Assembly: GCF_001422365.1 (NCBI RefSeq)
Contig: NZ_LMMT01000017.1
Location: 1 to 64,000 of the forward strand
Origin: Pseudorhodoferax sp. Leaf265
Lineage (GTDB): Bacteria; Pseudomonadota; Gammaproteobacteria; Burkholderiales; Burkholderiaceae_C
Length of the DNA stretch: 64,000 nucleotides
Direction: 5' to 3'
Shown here: positions 1 to 7,596 of the stretch, piece by piece
Position numbering within the stretch: the stretch's first letter is position 1
Layout of the letters: each line of letters opens with the position of its first letter
Notes under the pieces: generated by a model
What the model was told of the DNA's origin: nothing
Databases searched by the model: none
The model's input: only the letters and a program-made list of their open reading frames with translations
Position numbers and translations under genes: made by a program

Positions 1-10
1 ACCGAAGAAG

Positions 11-19
11 TTATCCACA
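11..19 (+). promoter_or_regulatory. Isolated DnaA-box-like 9-mer
   Basis: TTATCCACA is an exact match to the classical DnaA box. Only one copy is seen, at the extreme left of the window inside the integrated element, and no AT-rich unwinding stretch or second box is visible beside it. It may be chance, or part of a regulatory or replication region of the element that lies outside the window. Confidence 0.25.
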
Positions 20-62
20 CCATGAGTCCCGCTGGGCTCTATCCAGGGTGGGTCAAGGTTCG

Positions 63-265
63 ATGGAAATGGCGGGTCAGGAATACGTGGAAATCAACAC
101 AGGGGCAAGGGCGGCACATTCTTCGAGGTCTGGGTGCTGCTCAGCCCACGGCGTCTGGAAGCCATTGAGGCCGAGCGCGCGACCCTTCGCAGCAGGGTCA
201 CCGTCGAAGTCGGCGCCATGGTGTTTGCTGGCCTGCAGTCCTCTCTGGAAGGAGCCACGGCATGA
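63..265 (+). pseudogene. Frameshifted small phage-type ORF
   Basis: Two reading frames look like halves of one small protein. The frame starting at ATG 63 (or ATG 69) reads plausibly up to about position 102 (..EYVEINTG). The next frame continues as KGGTFFEVWVLLSPRRLEAIEAE and ends ..SSLEGATA at TGA 263-265. The second frame has no start of its own, because a TGA at 23-25 closes it upstream. Restoring one base in the G-rich run near 102-107 would join them. The stop overlaps the next start (ATG 262), which fits a compact phage operon. I do not recognise the family. A sequencing error in the G-run would give the same picture. Confidence 0.3.
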
Positions 266-499
266 CGTACCGCCCCCGCCCCGAGAGCCTGGCCGCCAAG
301 GTCTGCTGCTGGTTCGCCCTGCATCCCGAATCGGCGCTGACGCTGGCCGACATCGTTGACCGGTTCGTCATGCCTGGTGACAGTCGCAACGTGCACGCCC
401 AACTGGTCGTGGCCATGGACCACGACTTGATTACCTTCAGCGGCGACGACAAGATGTTCCGCAAGGGCCCCGCTGACTTGCCCAGCTGCGCCCTGCCCC
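262..499 (+). CDS. Small phage-type protein, 5' segment; true stop unclear
   Basis: ATG 262 overlaps the preceding TGA and has GGAG at 250-253 as a ribosome site. The first 75-80 codons read like a small helical, possibly winged-helix, phage protein: MTYRPRPESLAAKV at the start, then a segment resembling a helix-turn-helix (ALTLADIVDRF). Beyond roughly 500 the same frame stays open to 1230 but runs out of frame through the HNH gene, where it becomes low-complexity and Gly/Asp-rich. I therefore give only the credible part. A stop near 480-500 may have been lost by mutation, or the product may really carry a long tail. Function unknown; a regulatory role is a guess. Confidence 0.35.
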
Positions 500-520
500 A
501 TGACGACAGCGAGGATCGCG

Positions 521-1036
521 ATGACGAGGCGCCTGTGGACGAAGGAGGACGAGGACCAGCTGCGGGCCCTGTACCCGGTGACGAGCGTGGAACAGATCTC
601 GCAGCTGACGGGACGCAACGTGCCGGCGATCTACAAGCGGGCGTACGAGCTGGGGCTGAAGAAGCTTCACCATCCGGCGCGCAACTGGAGGCCTATCGGG
701 TCGGAGCGGTTGGACCGCGGCATCTTGATCCGGAAGGTGACGGACACCGGCAACCCCAAGAAGGACTGGAAGCGGGTGGACGTGATCGAGTGGGAAGCCA
801 AGAACGGCCCGATCCCACCGGGGTACAGCCTGATGCTCAAGGACGGGAACGGCCCAAGGACGCAGGACAACCTGGCGCTGTTCACGAAGAGCGAGCATTT
901 CGAACGGGCGAGCGTGCGCGCCATGCCGCCCGAAGTGGCCGCTTTGTATCAGCTCAAGGGGCAGATCACGCAGGCGATCAACAGGCGGACACGGACGGCC
1001 CAACAAGCCCCATCGCTGCCATCCGACGACACCTGA
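521..1036 (+). CDS. HNH-endonuclease-family phage protein with altered first His
   Basis: The 171-residue product has an N-terminal SANT/Myb-like segment (WTKEDEDQLRALYP, then a helix ending YKRAYELGL). A C-terminal HNH_3-type core follows: WEAKNGPIPPGY, KDGN, DNLALFT. In relatives I recall, the residue seven before NGP(I/V)P is the first His of HNH; here codon 779-781 encodes Asp (RVDVIEW, residue 87). This could impair nicking activity. ATG 521 is preferred to ATG 500 because GAGGA at 511-515 is a well-placed ribosome site. The TGA overlaps the next ATG (1036). HNH proteins of this type are common in tailed-phage early regions. Confidence 0.65.
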   Translation: MTRRLWTKEDEDQLRALYPVTSVEQISQLTGRNVPAIYKRAYELGLKKLHHPARNWRPIGSERLDRGILIRKVTDTGNPKKDWKRVDVIEWEAKNGPIPPGYSLMLKDGNGPRTQDNLALFTKSEHFERASVRAMPPEVAALYQLKGQITQAINRRTRTAQQAPSLPSDDT

Positions 1037-1230
1037 TGGCCACGCTGGCGGATCTGCGCGACCGTGAGAACCCGATGCCTATCGACCGCGCCAAAGCCGT
1101 GGCCGAAGTGGCCACGGTGCTGATCAACAGCGCCAAGGTGGAGGTCGAGTACATCAAGGCGACGAAGCGCAAGTCCGGCGAGTTCTTCCGGCCAGGGAAG
1201 GTGATCGAGAACGGAGGCTCCAATGGGTGA
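1036..1230 (+). CDS. Small conserved-looking phage protein (64 aa)
   Basis: ATG 1036 overlaps the stop of the HNH gene (TGATG), so the two are probably translationally coupled. The product is a charged, helical 64-residue protein: MATLADLRDRENPMPIDRAKAVAEVA, then VLINSAKVEVEYIKATKRK. Similar small proteins with a PM-x-x-DRAKA-x-x-EVA pattern follow HNH-type genes in phages as I remember them, but I cannot assign a role. It shares the +1 frame with the gene starting at 262, with the HNH gene lying between in another frame. Confidence 0.5.
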   Translation: MATLADLRDRENPMPIDRAKAVAEVATVLINSAKVEVEYIKATKRKSGEFFRPGKVIENGGSNG

Positions 1231-1276
1231 ACAACGCCGAGTTCGGGCCATCCCTGGACCAGGCGAACAGCGCGGC

Positions 1277-1531
1277 CTAGCGCGGCTCAACGTCGCGCGA
1301 CAGAAGAAAGACCTCGCCGTCAGCAAATCCAGGGTGCGCCCGCGCAAGCCTATGTATCAGCTCCCAGAATTGGCGATAAGCCATCACAGGTGCTTCGCCG
1401 CCGATGAGGCTGCGTCCTGCCAACAACTCAAGTGCAGGAACACTGATCCGGCAGGACCGATCGCTCCCATGAGCAAGGAATTCAACGCGTCGCGGGTTGA
1501 TCCGGTACTGCGCGTGCTGGTCGGCTCTCAC
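1277..1531 (-). CDS. DUF1488-like small protein
   Basis: Minus-strand frame of 84 codons with a GTG start at 1531 and TAG at 1277-1279. The layout resembles DUF1488: VEFLAHG then a Cys-containing strand and helix (SCRISVPALELL), a central aromatic-rich helix with FWELI, and a terminal VFLLSRDV strand. The function of DUF1488 is unknown. The gene is opposed to the phage genes on both sides, and no strong ribosome site is visible. The competing plus-strand frame over this stretch (from 1223) looks non-coding. The assignment rests on pattern memory only. Confidence 0.4.
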   Translation of the reverse strand: MRADQHAQYRINPRRVEFLAHGSDRSCRISVPALELLAGRSLIGGEAPVMAYRQFWELIHRLARAHPGFADGEVFLLSRDVEPR

Positions 1532-1644
1532 TTCGGTCTTTTCGGGGCCTCACTGGGGTCAAAGCAGCAGTGTGGCGCACGGCTGGGAAGACTGGTACAT
1601 CAAAAGATGTCCTCAGCGCCGATTCGCAGCTTCGAGCGCACGGG

Positions 1645-1660
1645 CCGGAAATTTCCCGGC
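1645..1660. promoter_or_regulatory. Palindrome upstream of excisionase-like gene
   Basis: A perfect 10-base palindrome GGAAATTTCC (1647-1656) flanked by CC and CG sits about 40 bases before the excisionase-like start. It is AT-rich against a GC-rich background, so it could be an operator or an arm/Xis binding site for element control. This is inference from position and symmetry only. Confidence 0.25.
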
Positions 1661-1695
1661 ATCCGCGGCAAAGTCAGGAGCGAGGAGTGCCGACC

Positions 1696-1941
1696 ATGAA
1701 CGCGACTGTTCGATGGGTCACCGTCGCGCTGGCGTCCGAGCTGACCGGCTTCACCGAGGAGTTCTTCGCGGAGCACTCGCGCGGCGGCCTGTGGATCGAG
1801 GGGAAGGTCTGGAAGTGGGTTCAGGGCCGGCGCCTGTTCGACATGTTGGCTCTGTACGAATGGATCGACCAGCAGCCGAGCATCCCGACCAAACGCGGCC
1901 GCAAGCCGAAGGCAGAGCAAGGCGAGGTGATCGACGTATGA
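1696..1941 (+). CDS. Excisionase-like protein
   Basis: An 81-residue protein encoded directly before and overlapping the integrase (ATGA overlap at 1938-1941). It matches the small winged-helix excisionases paired with tyrosine integrases: WVTVALASELTGFTEEFF, then WIEGKVWKW, a turn GRRLFDML, and YEWIDQQP, followed by a basic tail (TKRGRKPK). Such proteins bend DNA at the attachment site and bias the integrase toward excision. ATG 1696 follows GAGGAG at 1682-1687. A longer in-frame extension upstream starts at ATG 1570 but reads as non-coding. Confidence 0.7.
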   Translation: MNATVRWVTVALASELTGFTEEFFAEHSRGGLWIEGKVWKWVQGRRLFDMLALYEWIDQQPSIPTKRGRKPKAEQGEVIDV

Positions 1942-3059
1942 GCGGCGTGATCGTGCGCGACCGGCACCTACAGATTGACCTGCGCGCCCAAGGCTACGGC
2001 CGCGAGCGCCTGGAGATCGAGCCCACGCCGGTCAACATCAAGTACGCCGAGCGGCTGCGCCTGGAGATCCTGGGCAAGATCGAGCGCGGCACTTTCGCCC
2101 TGGGCGACTACTTCCCGAGCTCGCCGCGGGTGGCGAAGGATGCGCCGAGCATGACCTGGGCCGAGGTCGCGGCCGAATGGAAGAAGGTCAAGCGCGGGGA
2201 GATCGAGCACAGCACTGCGCACAGCTACGCGCAGACGCTGTCGTCCAAGCACTTTGCCGACTGGCAGGACATGCGCATGAACGCGTTGGACTATCGGGCG
2301 CTGATGGCCAAGCTGGCCACCCTGCCGCAGCACCCGAAGACCTGGAACAACATCGCCAGCGTGCTCAGCATGGTGCTGGAGTACGCCTTCAAGGCGAAGC
2401 TGGTGCGCGAGCCGCTGCACGAGCACATTGAGATGCGCCGGCCGACGAAGCCACAGCCGGACCCATTCACCCTGAGCGAGGCCGAGCTGATGCTGTCGAA
2501 GATGCGCAACGACCGCGGCCGCCGGTACTACGAGTTCGCCTTCTTCAGCGGCCTGCGCCCCAGCGAACAGATCGCGCTGCGCTGGTCCAAGGTGGACTTC
2601 AGGCGCGGCACCGTCACGGTGGACACGGCCTTCACGCGCAGCGCTGAGAAGGGCACCAAGACCGGCGTGTCGCGCGAGGTCGAGCTGACCGGCCGGGCCC
2701 TGGCCGCGTTGGAACAGCAACGCGCTGTCAGCCAGCTGGCCAGCGACCACGTATTCCTCGGCATGGACAACCTGTTCTACACGACCACCAAGGGCCCGCT
2801 GGACTGCTGGTGGAAGCCGGCGATGAAGCTCTCCGGCCTGCGGAGCCGAGACGCGCGGCAGACCCGGCACACGTTCGCCACGATTTGCCTGCACGCCGGC
2901 AGCACGCCGGCCTGGGTCGCGCGCCAGCTCGGGCACTCAGTCGAGATGTTCTACCGCGTGTACTCGAAGTGGATCGAGGCGGCCGACGCCGGGTCGGAAG
3001 TCAGGCGCCTGAACAGCTTCCTGTCGGGCCAGAAAACCGGGACACAAACCGGGACATGA
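1938..3059 (+). CDS. Tyrosine-type phage integrase
   Basis: A 373-residue site-specific recombinase. Residues about 1-60 form an Arm/DUF3596-like N-terminal region and about 70-160 a SAM-like core-binding domain (MTWAEVAAEWKK onward). The catalytic domain carries the first Arg in SGLRPSEQIALRW and the second in RQTRHTFAT, where the usual first His of HxxR is Arg. It also has the GHS box and the nucleophile in YRVYSKWI. The start overlaps the excisionase stop. The gene points toward a tRNA 3'-end fragment 90 bases downstream, the usual arrangement for an element integrated in a tRNA gene. The closing residues GTQTGT are polar and unstructured. Confidence 0.93.
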   Translation: MSGVIVRDRHLQIDLRAQGYGRERLEIEPTPVNIKYAERLRLEILGKIERGTFALGDYFPSSPRVAKDAPSMTWAEVAAEWKKVKRGEIEHSTAHSYAQTLSSKHFADWQDMRMNALDYRALMAKLATLPQHPKTWNNIASVLSMVLEYAFKAKLVREPLHEHIEMRRPTKPQPDPFTLSEAELMLSKMRNDRGRRYYEFAFFSGLRPSEQIALRWSKVDFRRGTVTVDTAFTRSAEKGTKTGVSREVELTGRALAALEQQRAVSQLASDHVFLGMDNLFYTTTKGPLDCWWKPAMKLSGLRSRDARQTRHTFATICLHAGSTPAWVARQLGHSVEMFYRVYSKWIEAADAGSEVRRLNSFLSGQKTGTQTGT

Positions 3060-3147
3060 CCCCTGTTTTCGGCTGCGCTCGCCGGACCGTTTCAGAGGGA
3101 GAACAGCAGAGCAAAGGAATTCGGCTGTTTTCCATTTGCCTATAGGC

Positions 3148-3175
3148 GCGGGTTCGATTCCTGTCGAGGGGACCA
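3148..3175 (+). other. Putative attachment site: tRNA 3'-end fragment
   Basis: The stretch folds as the last part of a tRNA: a 5-bp T stem (3148-3152 with 3160-3164), the seven-base loop TTCGATT, a seven-base acceptor strand CGAGGGG, discriminator A and CCA at 3173-3175. A matching 5' acceptor strand (CCCCTCG) is absent in the preceding 80 bases, so this is a fragment. With the integrase just upstream, it is best read as the duplicated att core at the right end of the element. The intact tRNA would lie beyond the left edge of the window. The amino-acid identity cannot be read from this piece. Confidence 0.65.
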
Positions 3176-3181
3176 GCAGGC

Positions 3182-4522
3182 TCAGGCCATTTCAGCCAGC
3201 GCCTCCTTGACACCCTCTTCCCGCAGCGGGAAGTCCGCGCCTTCCAAATGCAAGGCCGCATCCTTGGGCGTCGGCGTCGCGCACTCCTTGTAGATGACCC
3301 CGTCCTTCATCACCAGCTGGATCTTCGCCGGGTCGGTCAGGATGGACAGGTCCTGCAACGGGTCACCGTCGACCAGCACGATGTCGGCGGTGTAGCCGGC
3401 CTTCAGCTTGCCCAGCGTGTCGGGCTGCATCATGATCTCGCCGCCCAGCGCGGTCGCCGCCAGCAGCGCCTCCTTGGGCGTCATGCCGATGTAGTCGACG
3501 AAGTACTGCAGGTCGTTGGCATTGGTCCCGTGCGGCATCCACGCAAAGCCGTAGTCGCCGCCAGGCAGGATGCGGATGCCACGCTTGTGCATCTCGCGCA
3601 GGCTCTGCGCGGCCACCTCGAGTTCGCGCTTGTAGCCCATCTGCGTGGCCACGGCCTCGGTGATGCCGTACTCGGCCGCGTGGTAGGTGGTGCGCACCAG
3701 CCAGCCGATGCCCGGGGCCACGAAGTGCCTGTCCTTGGCAGCCTCGAGCATGTCCAGCGCTTGCGCGTCGGCGAAGCTGGCGTGGTAGACCATCTCGATG
3801 CCATGCCGCACGCACAGCTTGACGGATTCGCTGGAGCGTGCGTGCGCCGCGATGCGCTTGCCGTAGCGCTTGGCCTCGCGTGACAGCATGGCCACCTCTT
3901 CTTCGGAAAACGGCGACATCTCGGCCGGCAGGCCGGCGATGTACTCGCCCGACAGGTTGATCTTCAGGTGGTCGACGCCGTACTTGATGAAGGTGCGCGC
4001 CGCGCGGCGGATCTCCTCCGGGCCGCTGCAGACGCTGCCGAAACTCAGCTCTTCGAAGGGCATGTGCGGCAGCGTGTTGTCACCCAGCGCCCCGATGGTC
4101 GTGATCTCCTGCGAGCCCGCCAGGTAGCGCGGGCCCGGGAACTCGCCCGCGTCGATGGCGTTGCGCAGCACCACGTCCAGCCGCGGCTTGGCGGCGGCCG
4201 CACCGATGGCGCAAGTCCAGCCCATGTCCAGGTAGCGCTTTGCCACGCGCACGCACCAGAGCATGTGCTCTTCCGGCGGCATAAACTGGATGGCGGCCAG
4301 CGAGGGCTGGTCGTTCCAGGAGAAGTGCGTGTGGGCCTCGGTCATGCCGGGCATCAGGAAGCGGCCACGGCCTTCGAACACGCGTGCGCCTTCGGTGCCG
4401 ACCTTTTCCGGCGCGCGGGCGACCTGGATGATTTTCTTGTCCTCGACCAGCACGTCGCCCAGGTACGGGTCCTCGCCCGTGCCGTCGAAGATGCGAACGT
4501 TCGTGAATGCATACCGCGTCAT
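3182..4522 (-). CDS. Metal-dependent amidohydrolase
   Basis: A 446-residue amidohydrolase-superfamily enzyme (imidazolonepropionase / Xaa-Pro-dipeptidase-like group). Metal-site signatures are in order: HxH in TEAHTHF, a Lys in DHLKINL, His in IAAHARS, His in MVYHASF and Asp in PGGDYG. The C-terminus is the usual composite-domain strand (GYTADIVLVDGDP). ATG 4522 has a good AAGGAG site; an in-frame start 20 codons upstream lacks one. It is the third gene of a minus-strand run after the FAH-type and alpha/beta-hydrolase genes, pointing to hydrolytic breakdown of an amide or cyclic compound. The substrate cannot be told. Confidence 0.85.
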   Translation of the reverse strand: MTRYAFTNVRIFDGTGEDPYLGDVLVEDKKIIQVARAPEKVGTEGARVFEGRGRFLMPGMTEAHTHFSWNDQPSLAAIQFMPPEEHMLWCVRVAKRYLDMGWTCAIGAAAAKPRLDVVLRNAIDAGEFPGPRYLAGSQEITTIGALGDNTLPHMPFEELSFGSVCSGPEEIRRAARTFIKYGVDHLKINLSGEYIAGLPAEMSPFSEEEVAMLSREAKRYGKRIAAHARSSESVKLCVRHGIEMVYHASFADAQALDMLEAAKDRHFVAPGIGWLVRTTYHAAEYGITEAVATQMGYKRELEVAAQSLREMHKRGIRILPGGDYGFAWMPHGTNANDLQYFVDYIGMTPKEALLAATALGGEIMMQPDTLGKLKAGYTADIVLVDGDPLQDLSILTDPAKIQLVMKDGVIYKECATPTPKDAALHLEGADFPLREEGVKEALAEMA

Positions 4523-4594
4523 CTCTGTCTCCTTGACCTGGTGGTCACGTGGGGTTCCCGGCCGGGCCGGAAGGGGTGGCAAACGAGGGTGGGT

Positions 4595-5377
4595 TCAGCG
4601 CAGGCGCGCGTGGAAGGCTTCGAGTTCCTGGGCGCAGCGCTGGGGCTGCTCCAGGGTGGTCCAGTGACCGCAGCCGGGCAGCACGGCCATCGAGGCATCC
4701 GCCAGGCGATGGGCCATGGTTTCGAGGCTGCTTGGCGGCGCCACGCCGTCCTGGTCGCCGGTCACCAGCAGCACGGGCGCCGCGATGGATTCCAGCGCCG
4801 CAGACTGCGCCGCAGCCAGCGCCTCGCAGCTCTGCGCATAGCCCTCGCACGGCTGGCGCATGATGAGCTCGCGCACTGCGGCCACAACCACGGGGCGGTC
4901 GGCCTTGGTCTCCCTGCTCGTGGCGCCTTGCACGATGGCATCGGCGATCTCCTGCATGGCGAGCACGCCCTGGCGGGCCAGTGCGGCACGTGCGCGGATG
5001 CCGGGGCGGCCGGCGTCTGGCGGACACACCAGCGGACCGAACAATGCGAGCGAGCGCACCAGCGGAGGGTGCGCCACGGCCAGGTGCTGGGCCACGATGG
5101 TGCCGAGCGAGTGCGCGACCACGTGAACCGACTTCAGCTCCAGCGTGTGCACCAGCCCCGCGATGGCCTGCACGAGGCTTTCGATGGAAAGCGGGCCGGG
5201 CGTCAGTGCGGAGCGCGCGCTGCCAGGCAGGTCGGGGGCGATGCGCTGGAACGGCTGCAGCGCGCCCGCGATGGGCGTCCACACGTTGGATGAGCCACCC
5301 AAACCGTGGATGCACAGAACCGCATCGCCCTCGCCGGCGATCTCGACGGCCAGGCCGTTGATGCATTGCGTGGCCAT
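4595..5377 (-). CDS. Alpha/beta hydrolase
   Basis: A 260-residue alpha/beta-hydrolase-fold protein resembling 3-oxoadipate enol-lactonases and meta-cleavage-product hydrolases. The oxyanion loop is HGLGGS near residue 24. The nucleophile elbow is AHSLG near residue 92, the acid lies in TGDQDG, and the His is in GCGHWT near the end. No signal peptide is seen. It starts 5 bases after the FAH-type gene stop, so the two are co-transcribed. The combination with the FAH-type and amidohydrolase genes suggests C-C or ester bond hydrolysis in a ring-degradation route. Confidence 0.85.
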   Translation of the reverse strand: MATQCINGLAVEIAGEGDAVLCIHGLGGSSNVWTPIAGALQPFQRIAPDLPGSARSALTPGPLSIESLVQAIAGLVHTLELKSVHVVAHSLGTIVAQHLAVAHPPLVRSLALFGPLVCPPDAGRPGIRARAALARQGVLAMQEIADAIVQGATSRETKADRPVVVAAVRELIMRQPCEGYAQSCEALAAAQSAALESIAAPVLLVTGDQDGVAPPSSLETMAHRLADASMAVLPGCGHWTTLEQPQRCAQELEAFHARLR

Positions 5378-5382
5378 GGCGT

Positions 5383-6252
5383 TCAGACGAACCTGTTCTC
5401 GATGGCCCCCAGGCCATCCACCTCGATGCGCACGGCGTCACCGGCGCGCAGGTAGCGCGGGGGCACGAGGCCCATGCCCACGCCGGCCGGCGTGCCGGTG
5501 GCGATGACATCGCCCGGGTACAGCGTGATGCCGCGCGAGATGGTCTCGATCAGCGTCGGGATGTCGAAGATCATGTTCTCGGTCGGGCCGTCCTGGCGCA
5601 GCTCGCCGTTGACCCAGCAGCGCACGCGCGTCTTCGTGCCATCCAGTTCGTCTGCCGTGACGATCCACGGGCCCATGGGACAGAAGGTGTCGAACGACTT
5701 GCCCATGTCCCACTGCTGGTGGCGCATCTGCACGTCGCGCGCAGTCACATCGTTGACGATGGTGTAGCCGAACACATGCGACAGCGCCGCCGCCCTGGCG
5801 ATGTTCTTGCCGCCCTTGCCGATGACGACGGCCAGTTCGGCCTCGTAGTCGATCTGCTCGGAGAGGTCGGTCGGAACATGGACGGCATCGTGTGGGCCCA
5901 CGACGCACTCGGGCACCTTGGTGAACACGATGGGCCAGGACGCAGGGTTGGCATCGTTGTCCTTGAACACCGAGGCCGAGAGTTCCTTCGCGTGCGCGTG
6001 GTAGTTGCGGCCCACGCACCAGATGTTGCGGCGTGGTTTGGGCAGCGGCGCGTCCAGCTGCACGCCCTTGACGTGGAACCGGCGGTCCGTTGCCGCAGGC
6101 AGCGGCCTGCCCTCGGCCAGTGCCTGGATGACGGGCAGCACGCCATATGCGGCCTGGGCGGCAGGCACATCGAGCGCGGTGATGGTGTGTCCGGTGGGGT
6201 CGACCAGGCCGACATGGGAATGCCCGTCGACCAGGAATGCAGCGAGACGCAT
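5383..6252 (-). CDS. Fumarylacetoacetate hydrolase family protein
   Basis: A 289-residue FAH-family enzyme. The C-terminal catalytic domain shows the metal-binding layout: VGRNYHAH, then DYEAELAVVIGKGG with the acidic ligands, the TIVNDVTARDVQ strand, and a YPGDVIATGTPAGVG closing loop. Family members are hydrolases, decarboxylases or isomerases of 2-oxo or 2-hydroxy dienoates. ATG 6252 is chosen as the first start matching the family's N-terminus (MRLAAFLVDG); GGAG lies just upstream. First gene of the minus operon, divergent from an AraC-type regulator that probably controls it. Confidence 0.88.
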   Translation of the reverse strand: MRLAAFLVDGHSHVGLVDPTGHTITALDVPAAQAAYGVLPVIQALAEGRPLPAATDRRFHVKGVQLDAPLPKPRRNIWCVGRNYHAHAKELSASVFKDNDANPASWPIVFTKVPECVVGPHDAVHVPTDLSEQIDYEAELAVVIGKGGKNIARAAALSHVFGYTIVNDVTARDVQMRHQQWDMGKSFDTFCPMGPWIVTADELDGTKTRVRCWVNGELRQDGPTENMIFDIPTLIETISRGITLYPGDVIATGTPAGVGMGLVPPRYLRAGDAVRIEVDGLGAIENRFV

Positions 6253-6470
6253 GGGATGCTCCAGAAGGTTGGGGGGACGGCCTGCCTGCCCATCTGGCGG
6301 GGCAGCACAGACCGCTGGCAAAACTGTAGGAGCCGGCCGCCCGGCGCGCTTATCGCCGAGTCGCCCGGCGTATCAAAGAGTCAGATGCATTCCTCAGGGC
6401 TTACCCGAGGAGCCTGACGTTGACGCCGGCCGGGGCACCAGAATCCGCGCCACGTTGTGGGAGTTGGGGC

Positions 6471-7319
6471 ATGGCAGAGGCGTACGCACTTCACGAAGGA
6501 GCCTTCGGCACGGCCATCGTGCTGGAGTTGCGGGGCAACCTGGTCCCGCACGCGCATTCGGAAGCGCAGATCGCGTTCTGGCTGGGCGGGGCGCGCGGCA
6601 CGGCGCGCGTCGGCGATGAACGCGTCGAGTACAGCGAAGACCTGGCGCTCGGTGTCAACGCCTTCGAGTCGCACGACTTCGCGATGCACGAGGACAGCGG
6701 GGTCGCGGTGTTCCTCGTGTTCATGGTGCGGCACGAGTGGCTCAAGGAGCGAGCCGACGCCGCGGGGCGCGGGTTCCGCTTCGCGACCCCAAGGGTTCAC
6801 ATCGACGCAGCACTGCGCCGGGCCTGCTGGCAGGTGCTGGACCTGATCCTGTCGGCACAGTCGCCGCGCGCCGCGGTCGACGACCAGGTGGAGCGGCTGC
6901 TCGAGGCCGCCACCGATGCCGCCAACGAGGTGGCACCGTGGCCGCACATCGCGCTCGGCGCATCGCTGGACCACCGCCTGCGCGCGGCCATCGCGCACAT
7001 GCGCGCGCACGTGTCCGACAAGGCCACCATCGACGAGATCGCGGGCCGCGTCGGCCTGTCACGCGGCCACCTGTTCGCGCTGTTCCGCGACCAGTTGAAC
7101 ACGACGCCCCAGGTGTTCTGGAGCGCGGTGCGCGTGGAAGAGGCGATGCGGCGCGTTGGCGACGGCGCGCCGCTCACCGACGTTGCGCTCGATCTCGGTT
7201 TCTCGGCGCCTGGCAACTTCTCGCGCTTCTTCAAGGAGCACACCGGCGTGTCGCCCTCGATCTTTCGGCGGGCCGTGCGCGCGCCAATGCCATCGACCGT
7301 GACGGGCGTTCCACGCTGA
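6471..7319 (+). CDS. AraC-family transcriptional regulator
   Basis: A 282-residue regulator. The N-terminal half is a cupin-like sensor (LVPHAHSEAQIAFWLGG). The C-terminal hundred residues carry two helix-turn-helix motifs (ATIDEIAGRVGLSRGHLFALF and PLTDVALDLGFSAPGNFSRFF) followed by the family ending TGVSPSIFRR. It diverges from the FAH/hydrolase/amidohydrolase operon, so local activation in response to a pathway substrate is likely. The start is uncertain: ATG 6471 has GGAG at 6460-6463, but TTG 6420, 17 codons upstream, has a good GAGGAG site. Confidence 0.85.
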   Translation: MAEAYALHEGAFGTAIVLELRGNLVPHAHSEAQIAFWLGGARGTARVGDERVEYSEDLALGVNAFESHDFAMHEDSGVAVFLVFMVRHEWLKERADAAGRGFRFATPRVHIDAALRRACWQVLDLILSAQSPRAAVDDQVERLLEAATDAANEVAPWPHIALGASLDHRLRAAIAHMRAHVSDKATIDEIAGRVGLSRGHLFALFRDQLNTTPQVFWSAVRVEEAMRRVGDGAPLTDVALDLGFSAPGNFSRFFKEHTGVSPSIFRRAVRAPMPSTVTGVPR

Positions 7320-7362
7320 GCGCCGCCGGCGGGTCCGCGCACATCGAAGCGAGGCCCGTCTC

Positions 7363-7401
7363 TGTAGGACTTTTGCCATTCAGTGTCAGAACTTTCCTAC
7401 A
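7363..7401. promoter_or_regulatory. Inverted repeat TGTAGGA / TCCTACA
   Basis: A perfect 7-bp inverted repeat (7363-7369 and 7395-7401) with a 25-base spacer lies after the AraC-type gene and about 195 bases before the PEP-CTERM gene. It is not followed by a T-tract, so a terminator is less likely than a protein-binding site. It may be an enhancer-type site for the activator working with the downstream sigma-54 promoter. That is inference. Confidence 0.3.
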
Positions 7402-7521
7402 CCACCACCCGCCTCACAACAAGAGAACAAACCTTGTAAAACGTCGATTTTTTTGACAACTAGCACTTCATCTGCTCCTTTTGCGCGCGCTAACTACCTG
7501 GTACTAGACGCAAAAATCGAA

Positions 7522-7538
7522 CAGGCACGGCATTTGCG
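7522..7538 (+). promoter_or_regulatory. Sigma-54 (-24/-12) promoter of PEP-CTERM gene
   Basis: AGGCACGGCATTTGC fits the RpoN consensus (TGGCAC-N5-TTGC): GG at 7524-7525 and GC at 7536-7537 with exactly ten bases between. It lies 59 bases upstream of the start codon, which leaves room for a start site near 7549. PEP-CTERM genes in exosortase-carrying proteobacteria are known to be often RpoN-dependent through PrsK/PrsR, and this fits. Confidence 0.7.
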
Positions 7539-7596
7539 CGTTGCAGCATTCGCCGGGTCCCAGACCTGTTCTTTCCCTCAACGCAAAGGAAATGCA

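Noticed and set aside
1223-1699. Plus-strand protein between the phage genes and the excisionase
   Set aside because: No ribosome site and no protein-like pattern; the minus strand over 1277-1531 has a better DUF1488-like reading.
3098-3175. Complete tRNA gene at the element boundary
   Set aside because: The 3' half folds well but no 5' acceptor strand, D arm or anticodon arm can be formed in the preceding bases.
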